DNA of 64,000 nucleotides from JACJVV01 sp047602755 (GCA_047602755.1 JBLKOM010000002.1:124001-188000); one strand, 5' to 3'; positions 27,506-36,754 are shown, counted from the first letter of the stretch. Notes: a model not told the origin generated them from the sequence alone. Numbers and translations are program-made.

Positions 27506-27691
27506 TACGCTGGCCGGGACTTTCGTTGAAAGATTACATTATTTCGTTAGGTTGAGTCTTATTAACACATGCTTAAATGCCAGTATGTGTAGAGTGCAGT
27601 CTTTCATTTTCGAACCCGGATCAACGGCTCTCATCACTAAATATATTTTTAGTATGGAAGGCCGCTATCTTAGCCGTTAGACTACCAGCGT
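27506..27691 (-). tRNA. tRNA-Gly (TCC) with two introns
   Basis: Acceptor ACGCTGG/CCAGCGT with A73, D-arm GTCT-AACGGCTA-AGAT, anticodon stem GCGGC/GCCGT, four-base variable loop and T-stem CCGGG/CCCGG. Intron 1 (25 bases, 27630-27654) is at 37/38 and leaves CTTCCAA; helix CTTC/GATG has one mismatch, bulges CA|T and AG|A, inner stem ACTAAA/TTTAGT. Intron 2 (89 bases, 27520-27608) interrupts the T-loop at 59/60: central helix TTCG/CGAA, bulges AA|A and AG|T, inner stem TGAAAGA/TCTTTCA. Removal gives TTCGAAT and a 72-base tRNA. Confidence 0.92.
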
Positions 27692-27724
27692 ATAAGTTAA
27701 AAGAACTATAAGCAATTTATAAAG

Positions 27725-28306
27725 TTAACGTCCTTGCTTCCTTAGCTTTGATAATAATCTCTCAAGCGAATCAATTCTCCTCAATAATTCCAATTTCTCT
27801 CGATCATTTTTCTCTAATTCTTTAGCATATTTGCTTAATTCAAAATCTTCTTTTTTTATTGATTTGCTTATTTGATTAAGATAATCTATGCTTTGTACTA
27901 CTTTTCCAGTATTTGAAGAGATTTGTTTTATCTCTTGGCATGTATTATTTAAAGATTCAACATGATGCTTGACATTCATAATATAAACATTTAATTCTTT
28001 TTTTATGTCATTCGATACTTGATTGGCTATTGTAGTTTGTAATCTTGTCCGCATTGTTTTGAATTCATTCAATTCTTTTTCAAATTCGATAGATGTTTTA
28101 TTTATTTTATTGTTTAGTTCATCTTGTAATTTTATTTTTTCATCTAATAATATATTTTTATCATTTAGCGATTTAATTGATTCTTGATTAAATTTTTTAA
28201 TAAAACTTAATGTAGAATTTAATTCTTTTTTTATATCAACTATTTCGTTTTTTATAGCTTCAATATCGTTTACAGAATTGAATGTTTTTTTTATTTTATC
28301 TATCAT
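27725..28306 (-). CDS. Coiled-coil protein of unknown function
   Basis: 193 residues, almost all in heptad patterns (for example LDEKIKLQDELNNKINKTSIEFEKELNEF split over two heptad runs), with no catalytic motif, signal peptide or membrane helix. The middle (TTIANQVSNDIKKELNVYIMNVKHHVESLNNTCQEIKQISSNTG) looks like the four-helix signalling bundles or tethers of the RmuC/methyl-accepting type, but this is only general resemblance. Its start overlaps the site-2 protease stop as ATGA, so it is translationally coupled to that protease and may be its partner or substrate adaptor. Confidence 0.7.
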   Translation of the reverse strand: MIDKIKKTFNSVNDIEAIKNEIVDIKKELNSTLSFIKKFNQESIKSLNDKNILLDEKIKLQDELNNKINKTSIEFEKELNEFKTMRTRLQTTIANQVSNDIKKELNVYIMNVKHHVESLNNTCQEIKQISSNTGKVVQSIDYLNQISKSIKKEDFELSKYAKELEKNDREKLELLRRIDSLERLLSKLRKQGR

Positions 28307-28941
28307 GATAATCCCAATATTAATCCTTGTGCAAAAAGTAATGTTAATCCTAAAACAACCATACCAATATATATCGCTTTATTCCAATGCAATATCTTTT
28401 TTCCGTCAAATAACCAAAAAGGAATTAAATTAAAAAGTCCAATCCACGCATTAATTAAATATCCAAAAGTAAAAAGACTAACAATTATTGGAATTTTTAC
28501 ATACATTAGTAAAATTGCAAAAATAATTGCTAATGCAAAATTTGATGCTGGTCCTGCTATTGATATTATCCCGTTTCTTCTTCTTCCAACGGGACCTGCT
28601 ATCATTACAGCACCAGGCGCAAAAAAAATAAAACCAGTAAATGACATAATTATTGCTAAAAACAACATAAAATCATTACTCCTAAACTCAGCAAAACACC
28701 CATAATACTGTGCTGCAATCTTATGTGCTAATTCATGGACTATAAAAGCAATTCCAACAGTAATACTAGCAAATAATAATTTCTCAAAAAAACTTAATGC
28801 TAAACTTGGAACTATCCCTGCTATAGCAACTGCAATTGAAATTGCAATCCAAGATTTAATAATATCTTTTATTTCAAGTCTACTCGTAGTATATGGACCA
28901 ATTTTTATTTGTCTAGGGTCATATTTCATACTTAATCTCAT
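28303..28941 (-). CDS. Site-2 protease family (M50) membrane metalloprotease
   Basis: 212 residues with about six membrane helices. The zinc motif HELAH is at residues 69-73 in a membrane segment, and the third ligand is in NLIPFWLFDG (residues 171-180). GPVGRRRNGIISIAGPASNFALA is the conserved PDZ-less loop plus helix of archaeal S2P. The family cuts transmembrane substrates within the bilayer. There is no PDZ or CBS domain. It lies between a DHH phosphoesterase (one-base gap) and a coiled-coil protein (four-base overlap), so it belongs to a three-gene operon; the substrate is unknown. Confidence 0.88.
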   Translation of the reverse strand: MRLSMKYDPRQIKIGPYTTSRLEIKDIIKSWIAISIAVAIAGIVPSLALSFFEKLLFASITVGIAFIVHELAHKIAAQYYGCFAEFRSNDFMLFLAIIMSFTGFIFFAPGAVMIAGPVGRRRNGIISIAGPASNFALAIIFAILLMYVKIPIIVSLFTFGYLINAWIGLFNLIPFWLFDGKKILHWNKAIYIGMVVLGLTLLFAQGLILGLS

Positions 28942-28942
28942 A

Positions 28943-29986
28943 TTAAATCAGTGCTCTTAAATTATTAATAAATTTATCCCATTCATAATCTTTTATTAAT
29001 CCACCACAAGCATTTAGATGACCACCTACTCTTCCCTCAATACCTTCTACAGCTTTCTCAAGAATTCCTTTTATGTTCTTGCTACCTCGAAATGAAGTTT
29101 TCATTTCACCATTATGATGCCTTGCAACAATTATTATTTTGCCAGGATATTTAAATAAAAGTTCATTAGATATCTCACCTGATAATGATGTTTTATTTTC
29201 TTCATATGTAAAAATTAATAATGGATCATCATTTTTTACTTGACTTTCAGCCTTTTTTATTAATGAATCATATTCTTTAGTAATTTTTTTATATCTTTTC
29301 ATAAGATATCTTCCTTGTTCGGAAGTTTCATGTAATAATTCTTCAGGTTCATTAATTCTAGATAATATTTTAAAAGCTTGATTAACATCTTTCATATTTC
29401 CTTTTAAAACAAAATTAAATATTTTTGATAATTCTCCTACTTTTGTTTTAAATAATGCATCTTGTGGTCTTAAAATATCTTTACCTAAATAACCAGGCAT
29501 TTTTTCAATAATTTCTTTTCGTAAATCTTCTGGTAATTGCCAATCTCCAACAGTGCCAGCAGCTGCAATCCATAAGTAATCTCCAAATATATCATAACTT
29601 AGTTTAGCAATACATGTATTATCTCCTTCAATATTTTGTTTAGGGTTATAATACTTGACACCTTTAATTTTATTATCTCCAATATCTGCTCTATCATGAT
29701 GATCTAGCCAATATATTGGTACACTCATTTCATCTACAAAATCTTGTTCAAGTATTGCTAAATCTAAAATAAATATTTTATCAGGCCCATAATTTTTTAC
29801 AGTATCTATAAATCTATGATCAACTTTAGGTGTGGACTTAACAACAATTCCCTTTCCAGTGTTGATTTGCTTATAAAACTGTAAAAAACTAGCTACTCCA
29901 TCAGCATCATCATGAAAGAATATGATGGGTCTTTCAGAACTGAGTAAAGCGTCTTTTAATTCTTTTTTTTGTTCATTAGTTAGCAT
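28943..29986 (-). CDS. DHH-family phosphoesterase (RecJ/NrnA-like)
   Basis: 347 residues. DHH domain motifs: FFHDDADG (residues 23-30), FILDLA (72-77) and YWLDHHD (92-98); the DHHA1 domain ends with GRVGGHLNACGG. The family uses two metals to hydrolyse phosphodiesters in short oligonucleotides, cyclic dinucleotides or single-stranded DNA. Length and layout match archaeal RecJ-like proteins that act as GINS-associated nuclease or as oligoribonuclease; sequence alone does not decide which. First gene of an operon with the site-2 protease and the coiled-coil protein. Confidence 0.85.
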   Translation of the reverse strand: MLTNEQKKELKDALLSSERPIIFFHDDADGVASFLQFYKQINTGKGIVVKSTPKVDHRFIDTVKNYGPDKIFILDLAILEQDFVDEMSVPIYWLDHHDRADIGDNKIKGVKYYNPKQNIEGDNTCIAKLSYDIFGDYLWIAAAGTVGDWQLPEDLRKEIIEKMPGYLGKDILRPQDALFKTKVGELSKIFNFVLKGNMKDVNQAFKILSRINEPEELLHETSEQGRYLMKRYKKITKEYDSLIKKAESQVKNDDPLLIFTYEENKTSLSGEISNELLFKYPGKIIIVARHHNGEMKTSFRGSKNIKGILEKAVEGIEGRVGGHLNACGGLIKDYEWDKFINNLRALI

Positions 29987-30095
29987 ATAAAGGATAACTT
30001 AACTTATTTTTATAAAGGTTATTACTTATATTTTATTTAATTTAGAATTATATATAGTTAAATACCTATTATTAAAATATCAAAGTTATGCTTGC

Positions 30096-30941
30096 TTACA
30101 ACTTGTCATAATATTTTTTCAAAAGTAATGCATCTTGTTCTATATTCGGGCTTTCACAAATTACTATTCCTTTAGCTTTAAATTCCTTAAAAACCTTCAA
30201 TAAGTCTTTGTAATTAAAATCACTATTTTCTAAAATTAAATGATGTCTTTCTCCTTTTTCACCATACGCAATCCCAGATATATGGCAATGCATTTTTTGT
30301 AATGCTTCCTTCCCAAGGCCATTCTCAACTCTGCCAAAAATATCCCTAAATTCATCAATAGTATTCCATTTTCCATTAGTTCTTGCGTGTATATGACTAA
30401 AATCAATACAAGGTAAAACTTGTTCTAATTCTTGAGATAGTTTTATTATTTCATCAAGTTCTCCCCATTGTGTGCCTTTACCAGTAGTTTCCGGTCTCAC
30501 ATAAATGGGGTTTCCTTGTTCTTTCAGCTGTTTTATTATTTGCTTCATACCTTTTAAGATAATTGGATAAACTTCTTTTGGACTTCTTTTCATATAAAAT
30601 CCAGCATGAAAAACACAACTTTTTGCACCACATAAATTAGCTATTTTTGCAGCATTTAATACTCGATTTATAGATGCATCAATTTTATCATTTTCAAGCG
30701 AACTTAAATTAATATAATATTGTCCATGACATGTTAACTCTATATTATTCTTTTTTGCAACTTCAAAAACTGCTTTTGTTTTCTCTTCTTTGATATTAAC
30801 ACTATGTACAAATTCTAACTCCATCCCAGAAAGTCCTAAATTAGCGACGTGGCTTATTCCCGCAATAGTCCCAGTCTCAGGTGTTGATAATGGTATTCCC
30901 GCAGTCCCAAAATGGAGTTTATCATATTTTATATTTGTCAT
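30096..30941 (-). CDS. Endonuclease IV-like TIM-barrel protein
   Basis: 281 residues of the xylose-isomerase-like/AP-endonuclease-2 barrel. Conserved metal-site segments are visible: GLSGMELEF, LTCHGQYYINL, SCVFHAGFY, YVRPETTGK, PCIDFSHIHAR and MHCHISGI. Archaeal relatives of Nfo with this 'DFSHIHAR' motif are annotated as deoxyribonuclease IV, which cuts DNA at abasic sites. It pairs functionally with endonuclease III further along. A sugar isomerase role cannot be wholly excluded. A TATA-like sequence (AAGATATAAA on the minus strand) sits about 25 bases before the start. Confidence 0.8.
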   Translation of the reverse strand: MTNIKYDKLHFGTAGIPLSTPETGTIAGISHVANLGLSGMELEFVHSVNIKEEKTKAVFEVAKKNNIELTCHGQYYINLSSLENDKIDASINRVLNAAKIANLCGAKSCVFHAGFYMKRSPKEVYPIILKGMKQIIKQLKEQGNPIYVRPETTGKGTQWGELDEIIKLSQELEQVLPCIDFSHIHARTNGKWNTIDEFRDIFGRVENGLGKEALQKMHCHISGIAYGEKGERHHLILENSDFNYKDLLKVFKEFKAKGIVICESPNIEQDALLLKKYYDKL

Positions 30942-31014
30942 TTTTAATATTACACTTTTTTATATCTTAAGTTTTGTTTTAATAAGTTATAATTAATAAT
31001 TAATATGTAATTAA

Positions 31015-33369
31015 TCAATAATCAAGTAAACTATTTTGTTTATGTGCTTTTATTAAATCATCAAATTCAGCATTAAAAAAACATAATACTGAATCAGCAA
31101 TAGGTTTTAATTGTTTTTCAATATAATGCTCATAATCTATTTTATTTTTAATATGATCAGCTTCTTCAGGACCATCTAGTGTCATTACATAATCTATTAT
31201 TCCAACATCATTTCTTCCTATTTTTCTTGCTGCTTGTATATGCGGGGGGGTTGTTTTAGTGTAACTATCAACAGATTTTCTTATCTGTTTTCTATATATT
31301 AATTTATCATCAAATTTTCCTTTTCTTAAATCTTTTATGAAATCTCTTACATAATCTACAACTTGCTCTTGATTAAATACTTTATTAAGTAGTTCAAGTT
31401 GAAATGTTTTTGCAATTTCGGTCCAATCGCTTCTAACAAATTCTAATCCTACAAAATCGATTTTATTTTTTCCTTCTTTTTCAAGAATACCGGCATATCT
31501 TTTCTTTGCTCCAACTTCACTTCCTCTAACTTTAGGCATAAAAAATTTTTTATACACTTTCTCAAACTCAATTTCCATCTTACTTTTTCTGTTATACTCT
31601 TTTTCTATGAATTCAGTAAAAAATTTATTTATCCATTCACACAATTCATTACCTTTTTCATTTGCTTTTTTGTAATCATTTTCATTAATGTCAATAAATA
31701 TACTATCAGTATCACCATATATTACTTTGAATCCTTTCTTTTCTACTTCATCAGCAGTCATTTTAATCAAATATTGCCCAAATAAAGTTATTGCATTACC
31801 CATTTCAATTGAATAAAACCTGCATGTGGGATTTGCTAATACTCCAAAGAAACTATTCATTAATATTTTAACAGCATAACTTCTTAAATCATCTTTTTCT
31901 TTCTTTGCTTTATCTCTTTGTTCCCATAATGTCTCAATTATTTCAGGCATAATCCCTTCTTCAGGTTTAAAATGTGCTCCATTAGGTGCAATAATAAATT
32001 GTTTTTTCTCTTTTTCATTATATTTATTTAATTTATTTTGTGGAATAAAGCCTAATGGGTCAATATTAAATGTTCTAATAATACTAGGGTATAGACTCTT
32101 AAAATCAAAAACAAGAATATTTGTATAAATACCGGGGATTGAATTTCTAACATATCCTCCTGTTATTCTTTCTTCTCTATCTCCTGTAAATGAAGTAGGG
32201 GCAACAATTTTTCTTTTTTTAAGTTTTTCAAGATATAATGAATCAAGTGATGCAATAGATGCTTTCACTCTATCAAGTTGCATTCTTGTTAATTTTGATC
32301 GTGTTATTGTTAAATCCAAAGCTTTAGATTTTTTTAAAATTTCAATTACTAACTCAGAATCAAGCAGATTATAATCTATTAACTTTTGTGGGTCTTGTTC
32401 ATAAGATTTTTCGATATCTTTAAATCTTTGTTCTCCTTTGAAAATTTTTGCTTTATCTGTAAAATGTGTCGCAGCGGTTTCAAGTTTATAATCGGGTAAT
32501 CTAATAAATGATGTTTTCAATTGACTAATACCATCAAGAATTGATCTGCCTTCAACTTTTGCAATACTATCTTGAAAAAATGAGTCCGATTGTTTAATGA
32601 ATATATTACTGTCATCTCTTCCAATTTTAAGTTCTAAATTATATCTTTTCATCATTTCTCTTAATACAACTAAATCAAAATCAATAACATTCCAACCAGT
32701 TATAACATCAGGGTCAAGTTTTTTCACAATATTTAGAAATTCAATTAACAATTCACGTTCATTCTCAAAGCTATCTGCATGTTTAAATATTCCTTTTTTG
32801 TTTATTAAAACCTTTTTATAGTTATCACACACTATTGATATTGAATACAATTTTTCTGCTTTCATATCTGTTTCAATATCAAATGATAGTACTTTTAGTT
32901 CAGGCCAATAATCTGTAGGTTTTATTTCAGCTTCTACAAATATATTATCAACTGCATAATTTGTATTGTGTAAAGCATTATATTCTTTTCCAGAAAACTT
33001 TTTCCCTTCAATTTCAATGCATCCTTTTATGTTATTGTCAATCAAAAATCTATATGGGAACAAAATATCTGCCTCGTAACATGTTATACCTTCTTGTTGT
33101 AATATTTTTCTTGCATCAGGTATTTCTTTAGGTGTATTAAGAATTAATTTAATAACTTCTTCTCCATCAAAATTCTTAAAATTTTCTTCTACAAATTCAA
33201 CAGGAAGTATTTCTTTTGCTTTTTCTTGATCTTGTTTTTTGATATAAAAGAATGCTCTTCTCTCAAAAATAGCAAGAAATGATTCTTTATTTTCTAATCT
33301 TCCATATAAATGAACAAACGCTTTATTATTTATTATCTTATATGTTGGATAAACTATGAAACCTTTCAT
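31015..33369 (-). CDS. polB: Family B DNA polymerase
   Basis: 784 residues, full length for archaeal PolB and without an intein. 3'-5' exonuclease motifs: FDIETD (residues 163-168), GWNVIDFDL (225-233) and YNLLDSE (333-339). Polymerase motif A DFKSLYPSIIR (422-432), motif B around KILMNSFFGVLANP (501-514) and motif C YGDTDSI (551-557). GAKKRYAG lies in the KxY region. All catalytic Asp residues are present, so it should be an active, proofreading replicative or repair polymerase. It is monocistronic and divergent from the next gene. The N-terminal domain is shorter than in Thermococcales and I did not try to read a uracil pocket. Confidence 0.95.
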   Translation of the reverse strand: MKGFIVYPTYKIINNKAFVHLYGRLENKESFLAIFERRAFFYIKKQDQEKAKEILPVEFVEENFKNFDGEEVIKLILNTPKEIPDARKILQQEGITCYEADILFPYRFLIDNNIKGCIEIEGKKFSGKEYNALHNTNYAVDNIFVEAEIKPTDYWPELKVLSFDIETDMKAEKLYSISIVCDNYKKVLINKKGIFKHADSFENERELLIEFLNIVKKLDPDVITGWNVIDFDLVVLREMMKRYNLELKIGRDDSNIFIKQSDSFFQDSIAKVEGRSILDGISQLKTSFIRLPDYKLETAATHFTDKAKIFKGEQRFKDIEKSYEQDPQKLIDYNLLDSELVIEILKKSKALDLTITRSKLTRMQLDRVKASIASLDSLYLEKLKKRKIVAPTSFTGDREERITGGYVRNSIPGIYTNILVFDFKSLYPSIIRTFNIDPLGFIPQNKLNKYNEKEKKQFIIAPNGAHFKPEEGIMPEIIETLWEQRDKAKKEKDDLRSYAVKILMNSFFGVLANPTCRFYSIEMGNAITLFGQYLIKMTADEVEKKGFKVIYGDTDSIFIDINENDYKKANEKGNELCEWINKFFTEFIEKEYNRKSKMEIEFEKVYKKFFMPKVRGSEVGAKKRYAGILEKEGKNKIDFVGLEFVRSDWTEIAKTFQLELLNKVFNQEQVVDYVRDFIKDLRKGKFDDKLIYRKQIRKSVDSYTKTTPPHIQAARKIGRNDVGIIDYVMTLDGPEEADHIKNKIDYEHYIEKQLKPIADSVLCFFNAEFDDLIKAHKQNSLLDY

Positions 33370-33458
33370 AATTCCTATTATATTTATCTTGTTTTTAAGT
33401 ATTATCTATCTAAATAACTTCATAATTAAATTACTGCTTGTTAGTAGTTACAAAAAAA

Positions 33459-33467
33459 CTTTTAAAC
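33459..33467 (+). promoter_or_regulatory. TATA box
   Basis: CTTTTAAAC centred 26 bases before the ATG at 33489. This spacing decides the start: an in-frame upstream TTG-type start at 33438 would lie before the promoter. Confidence 0.65.
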
Positions 33468-33488
33468 TCAATAATACTTTTTTTTATA

Positions 33489-35087
33489 ATGTCAGATATT
33501 GTAACACTTGAAGATCTTGCAAGACGGCAAGAAGTTGATATAACTGAATATGGACTAAAAGCAGAAGGACAAGTTATATTACTTCATGCTATGAATCATT
33601 TTAGAGAAGAAAATTCAAAAAAGGATAGTAATCTTCCTTTAAATATTAATTTTCAAGTTGATTCCTCATTTATTGTACCAAGATCTGTAACATTAGATGA
33701 TACATCTAAACTTCGAAATATATTTTTTGATATGGCTTTAACACCTACTTTATTTATGCATAAAACTTTTGATACAACTACTTATACAAGATATTCTCCT
33801 TTAAGAGTATTGCTTGCAAGAAGTTCAGATCAAGATGAACAACCAGGAAAACTTGAAACGCACTTTTCTTTATGGGATCCATCAAATCCTGAAAAAAGTT
33901 TTAATGATTGGCTTTTAGCTGCGAGAAAAGTTCGTGATTCAGGTGCAGGTGCAGTTATTGGCCAACCTTTAATTGCTCAGGGAAGAAAACCTGATTCCTT
34001 TCAGTATCAAAAACCAAATCAAAAATTATTAGAAGAAGTTTTACGATTAAATGGTATTGAACAAGGAATTAATTTTGGCATTTCAAATTTTAGTTTTATC
34101 GCAAATACTGGTAATTTAATCTCATCAACAAATCATTGTATTTTTTCTGTAGTTGGCTTACTTACTAAAATAGTTAAGGGTGAATTTGATTTTGATTTAT
34201 TTAGTGTTGATGATTATCAAGAAATTCGACTTCATACAAGTAATGATTATAGGCATCGTTCTGCAATCACTGAGAAAGCGTTTCCACAAAAAACATTTGA
34301 TATTATTAATTCAAATAATGTAGATAATATTTACTCAATTAAATATATACCAAAATTAATACCTATGCGTTTTTCTTTTGGAGATGGTGCATTTTCATTT
34401 CCTTCAGGATCAGATATTTATAATAATTTTAGTCACGGTGAAATATTTACTCTAACTCATTATTTACAAAAAATTACAGGTAAGCATATTGAAATTGAAG
34501 CAACATGGATTGAAAATGAATTATTTCCACATATATTTCAATTAAGGAAATATGATTTACCTGAAAATAGACCTACAAAACTTACTTTAGTGCCAGAAGA
34601 AAAAATTGTTCAAAACCAAGTGCAATGTTACATCTCTGATAAGTTTGTGGGTGATTTAGTTTATATCATTGATTCTTCAAAATATAATCCTAATTATGTA
34701 AGAGAAAAAGCAGGAAATAATTATATTCTTATTGATAGTCTTATTCAAGATGAAACTAATCATTCAGTACCTTATCCAACACTTGATTTAGACAATTTTC
34801 CTGATGCAAAAGGTATAATTTATTATTTATATTTGTTTGACGATATGTATCAAGAACTTAGGCATTGTGATCATGCTTCTCATGCATATGGTTATGCTCT
34901 TAGTCTTGTAACAAAAGTTCAAGAAAAACTACCTGTAATAGTTATGAATTTTAATAGTGCTAATTTTTGTGATAATGTAGCATATAATCGTCTGAAAAAC
35001 CGAATGGAGCAATATAATAATTTTACAATTATAAGAGATGTTACTGTTGAGTCAAACGGCAAACATGGACAGATATATTTAAACTAG
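33489..35087 (+). CDS. Divergent PEP-synthase/PPDK-like protein lacking the catalytic barrel
   Basis: 532 residues from the leaderless ATG. No close family is recognised, but the order of segments recalls pyruvate phosphate dikinase/PEP synthase: LLARSSDQDEQPG near residue 110 (like the RSSxxxED loop), GAGAVIGQPLIAQG (like the VxVQxM strand), EIEATWIENELFPHIFQLR (like the DIEWxxxxGxLxxLQxR end of the ATP-grasp part), and CDHASHAYGYALSLV near residue 460 (like the swivelling domain's GGxxSHAA loop with its phosphorylated His). The C-terminal PEP/pyruvate barrel is absent. If right, it could be a phosphotransferase of the rifampin-phosphotransferase layout or an inactive relative. Function unknown. 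Confidence 0.45.
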   Translation: MSDIVTLEDLARRQEVDITEYGLKAEGQVILLHAMNHFREENSKKDSNLPLNINFQVDSSFIVPRSVTLDDTSKLRNIFFDMALTPTLFMHKTFDTTTYTRYSPLRVLLARSSDQDEQPGKLETHFSLWDPSNPEKSFNDWLLAARKVRDSGAGAVIGQPLIAQGRKPDSFQYQKPNQKLLEEVLRLNGIEQGINFGISNFSFIANTGNLISSTNHCIFSVVGLLTKIVKGEFDFDLFSVDDYQEIRLHTSNDYRHRSAITEKAFPQKTFDIINSNNVDNIYSIKYIPKLIPMRFSFGDGAFSFPSGSDIYNNFSHGEIFTLTHYLQKITGKHIEIEATWIENELFPHIFQLRKYDLPENRPTKLTLVPEEKIVQNQVQCYISDKFVGDLVYIIDSSKYNPNYVREKAGNNYILIDSLIQDETNHSVPYPTLDLDNFPDAKGIIYYLYLFDDMYQELRHCDHASHAYGYALSLVTKVQEKLPVIVMNFNSANFCDNVAYNRLKNRMEQYNNFTIIRDVTVESNGKHGQIYLN

Positions 35088-35148
35088 TTTTTATATATTA
35101 ATAAAAACAAAAATGTTTTTATATTGTATATATTAATTATTTTTTATT

Positions 35149-36078
35149 ATGGATCAATATCTAACTCTTTTAAAGCACATCCTTGAAAATGGTACTGATA
35201 AGAAAGATAGGACTGGTATTGGTACAAGAAGCATTTTTGGCTATCAAATGCGCTTTGATTTAAGTAAAGGTTTTCCATTATTAACAACAAAAAAAGTATT
35301 TCTTAAAGGGATAATTCATGAACTATTATGGTTTTTACGAGGGGATACAAACATACAATATCTTGCTCAAAACGGAGTAAAGATATGGAATGAATGGGCA
35401 TTTCAAAAATATCTTGAAAAAACAGGATTGAATGAAACTTTAGAACGTTATTCTGATGAATGGAATCAGAAACTTAAAGATTTTGTTGAAAATATAAAAA
35501 CTGATGATGAGTTTGCAAAAAAATGGGGAGATTTAGGACCTATTTACGGTAAACAATGGACTGCTTGGAAAAACTCAAAAGGTGAAGAAATAAACCAAAT
35601 CCAAACAGCGGTTGACATGATTAAAAATGATCCAACATCAAGGAGAATTATGATTTCTGGGTGGAATGTTGGTGAAATACAATCTTTAATTCATAATCAT
35701 AATCATGCTCCTCCTTCATGTCATTCATTATTTCAATTTATGGTTGTAGATGGTAAACTGCATTGTCAGTTATATCAAAGAAGTGCAGATGTTTTCTTAG
35801 GAGTTCCTTTTAATATTGCATCCTATGCATTACTTACTATGATGATTGCTCAGGTTTGTAACCTACAGCCTGGTGAATTTATACATACATTTGGAGATGC
35901 CCATATTTATAGCAATCATATGGAACAAGTAAAAGAACAATTAACTCGCACTCCTAAAAATTTACCTACTATGAAATTAAACCCTGATGTAAAAAATATT
36001 TTTGAATTTAAGTATGAAGATTTTATTTTAGAAGATTATAATCCTGATCCTGCAATAAAAGCTCCTATTGCAGTATAA
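35149..36078 (+). CDS. thyA: Thymidylate synthase ThyA
   Basis: 309 residues. Makes dTMP from dUMP with methylene-tetrahydrofolate. Seen: DRTGIGTRSIFGYQMRFDL, LRGDTNI, the loop DLGPIYGKQW, RRIMISGWN, the active-site Cys191 in PPSCHSLFQF (the usual Pro before Cys is Ser), and QRSADVFLGVPFNIASYALL with the dUMP-binding residues. It has the longer insert (residues about 85-125) found in many bacterial enzymes. A TATA-like box lies about 27 bases before the ATG. The DHFR gene follows after five bases, the classic pair because ThyA oxidises folate to dihydrofolate. Confidence 0.97.
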   Translation: MDQYLTLLKHILENGTDKKDRTGIGTRSIFGYQMRFDLSKGFPLLTTKKVFLKGIIHELLWFLRGDTNIQYLAQNGVKIWNEWAFQKYLEKTGLNETLERYSDEWNQKLKDFVENIKTDDEFAKKWGDLGPIYGKQWTAWKNSKGEEINQIQTAVDMIKNDPTSRRIMISGWNVGEIQSLIHNHNHAPPSCHSLFQFMVVDGKLHCQLYQRSADVFLGVPFNIASYALLTMMIAQVCNLQPGEFIHTFGDAHIYSNHMEQVKEQLTRTPKNLPTMKLNPDVKNIFEFKYEDFILEDYNPDPAIKAPIAV

Positions 36079-36083
36079 TTAAA

Positions 36084-36551
36084 ATGCTAGCGTTAATTGT
36101 TGCAATTGGACCAAATGGTGTAATTGGTAATAATAATAAATTACCTTGGGATATTCCAGAGGATCTTAAATTATTCAAAGAAACAACAAAAAATAATTCT
36201 ATAATAATGGGTATGAAAACTTTTGAGAGTATAGGTAAACCCCTACCTTATAGAAATAATATTGTTTTAACAAGCAAAAAAATATCAATACCTGGAGTAA
36301 TAATCTGCAATAATATAGAAGATGCTATTAAAAAAGCAAAAGAATTTGGTAAAGATATTTTTTGTATTGGAGGAACATCTATTTACAAACAATTTATTCC
36401 TTTAGTTGATAAATTATATATTTCATGGATCAAAAAAGAATATGAAGGAGATATTTATTTCCCAGAATTAAATTTAAAAGATTGGGAAATTGAATATCAA
36501 AAATCATATGATGATTTTAATTTTATTATTTATACAAGAAAAAATGATTAA
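36084..36551 (+). CDS. folA: Dihydrofolate reductase
   Basis: 155 residues. NADPH-dependent reduction of dihydrofolate. N-terminal ALIVAIGPNGVIGNNNKLPW, catalytic acid Asp27 region in WDIPEDLKLFK, MGMKTFESIGKPLP, and the NADPH-binding IFCIGGTSIYKQF are all in place; length is normal. It completes the thymidylate cycle with ThyA just upstream in the same operon. Confidence 0.95.
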   Translation: MLALIVAIGPNGVIGNNNKLPWDIPEDLKLFKETTKNNSIIMGMKTFESIGKPLPYRNNIVLTSKKISIPGVIICNNIEDAIKKAKEFGKDIFCIGGTSIYKQFIPLVDKLYISWIKKEYEGDIYFPELNLKDWEIEYQKSYDDFNFIIYTRKND

Positions 36552-36744
36552 TTTGAATAATATGCTTATGATACTATAATTATTTTAGATTTAGTCCTTA
36601 ATATGATTAAAGATATTCTAATTCTTTTTTAGTGTAGTATTTTATATATAACTTAGTTATCTACTTTTAGCATACTTAAGAGAGATTTTAAACCTACAAA
36701 AATAATAAATAAAGATTTAAAAGGGTAATAAAAAATCCGTAAGC

Positions 36745-36754
36745 TTTTTATATA
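36745..36754 (+). promoter_or_regulatory. TATA box of the small membrane operon
   Basis: TTTTTATATA, which predicts transcription from about 36776. The Shine-Dalgarno AAGGAGGT (36783-36790) and the palindrome that overlaps it then lie within the first 30 transcribed bases. The rest of 36552-36744 shows nothing I can identify. Confidence 0.55.

Noticed and set aside
33438..33488. 17-residue N-terminal extension of the PEP-synthase-like protein
   Set aside because: Its TTG-type start precedes the TATA box, and the ATG at 33489 has correct leaderless spacing.
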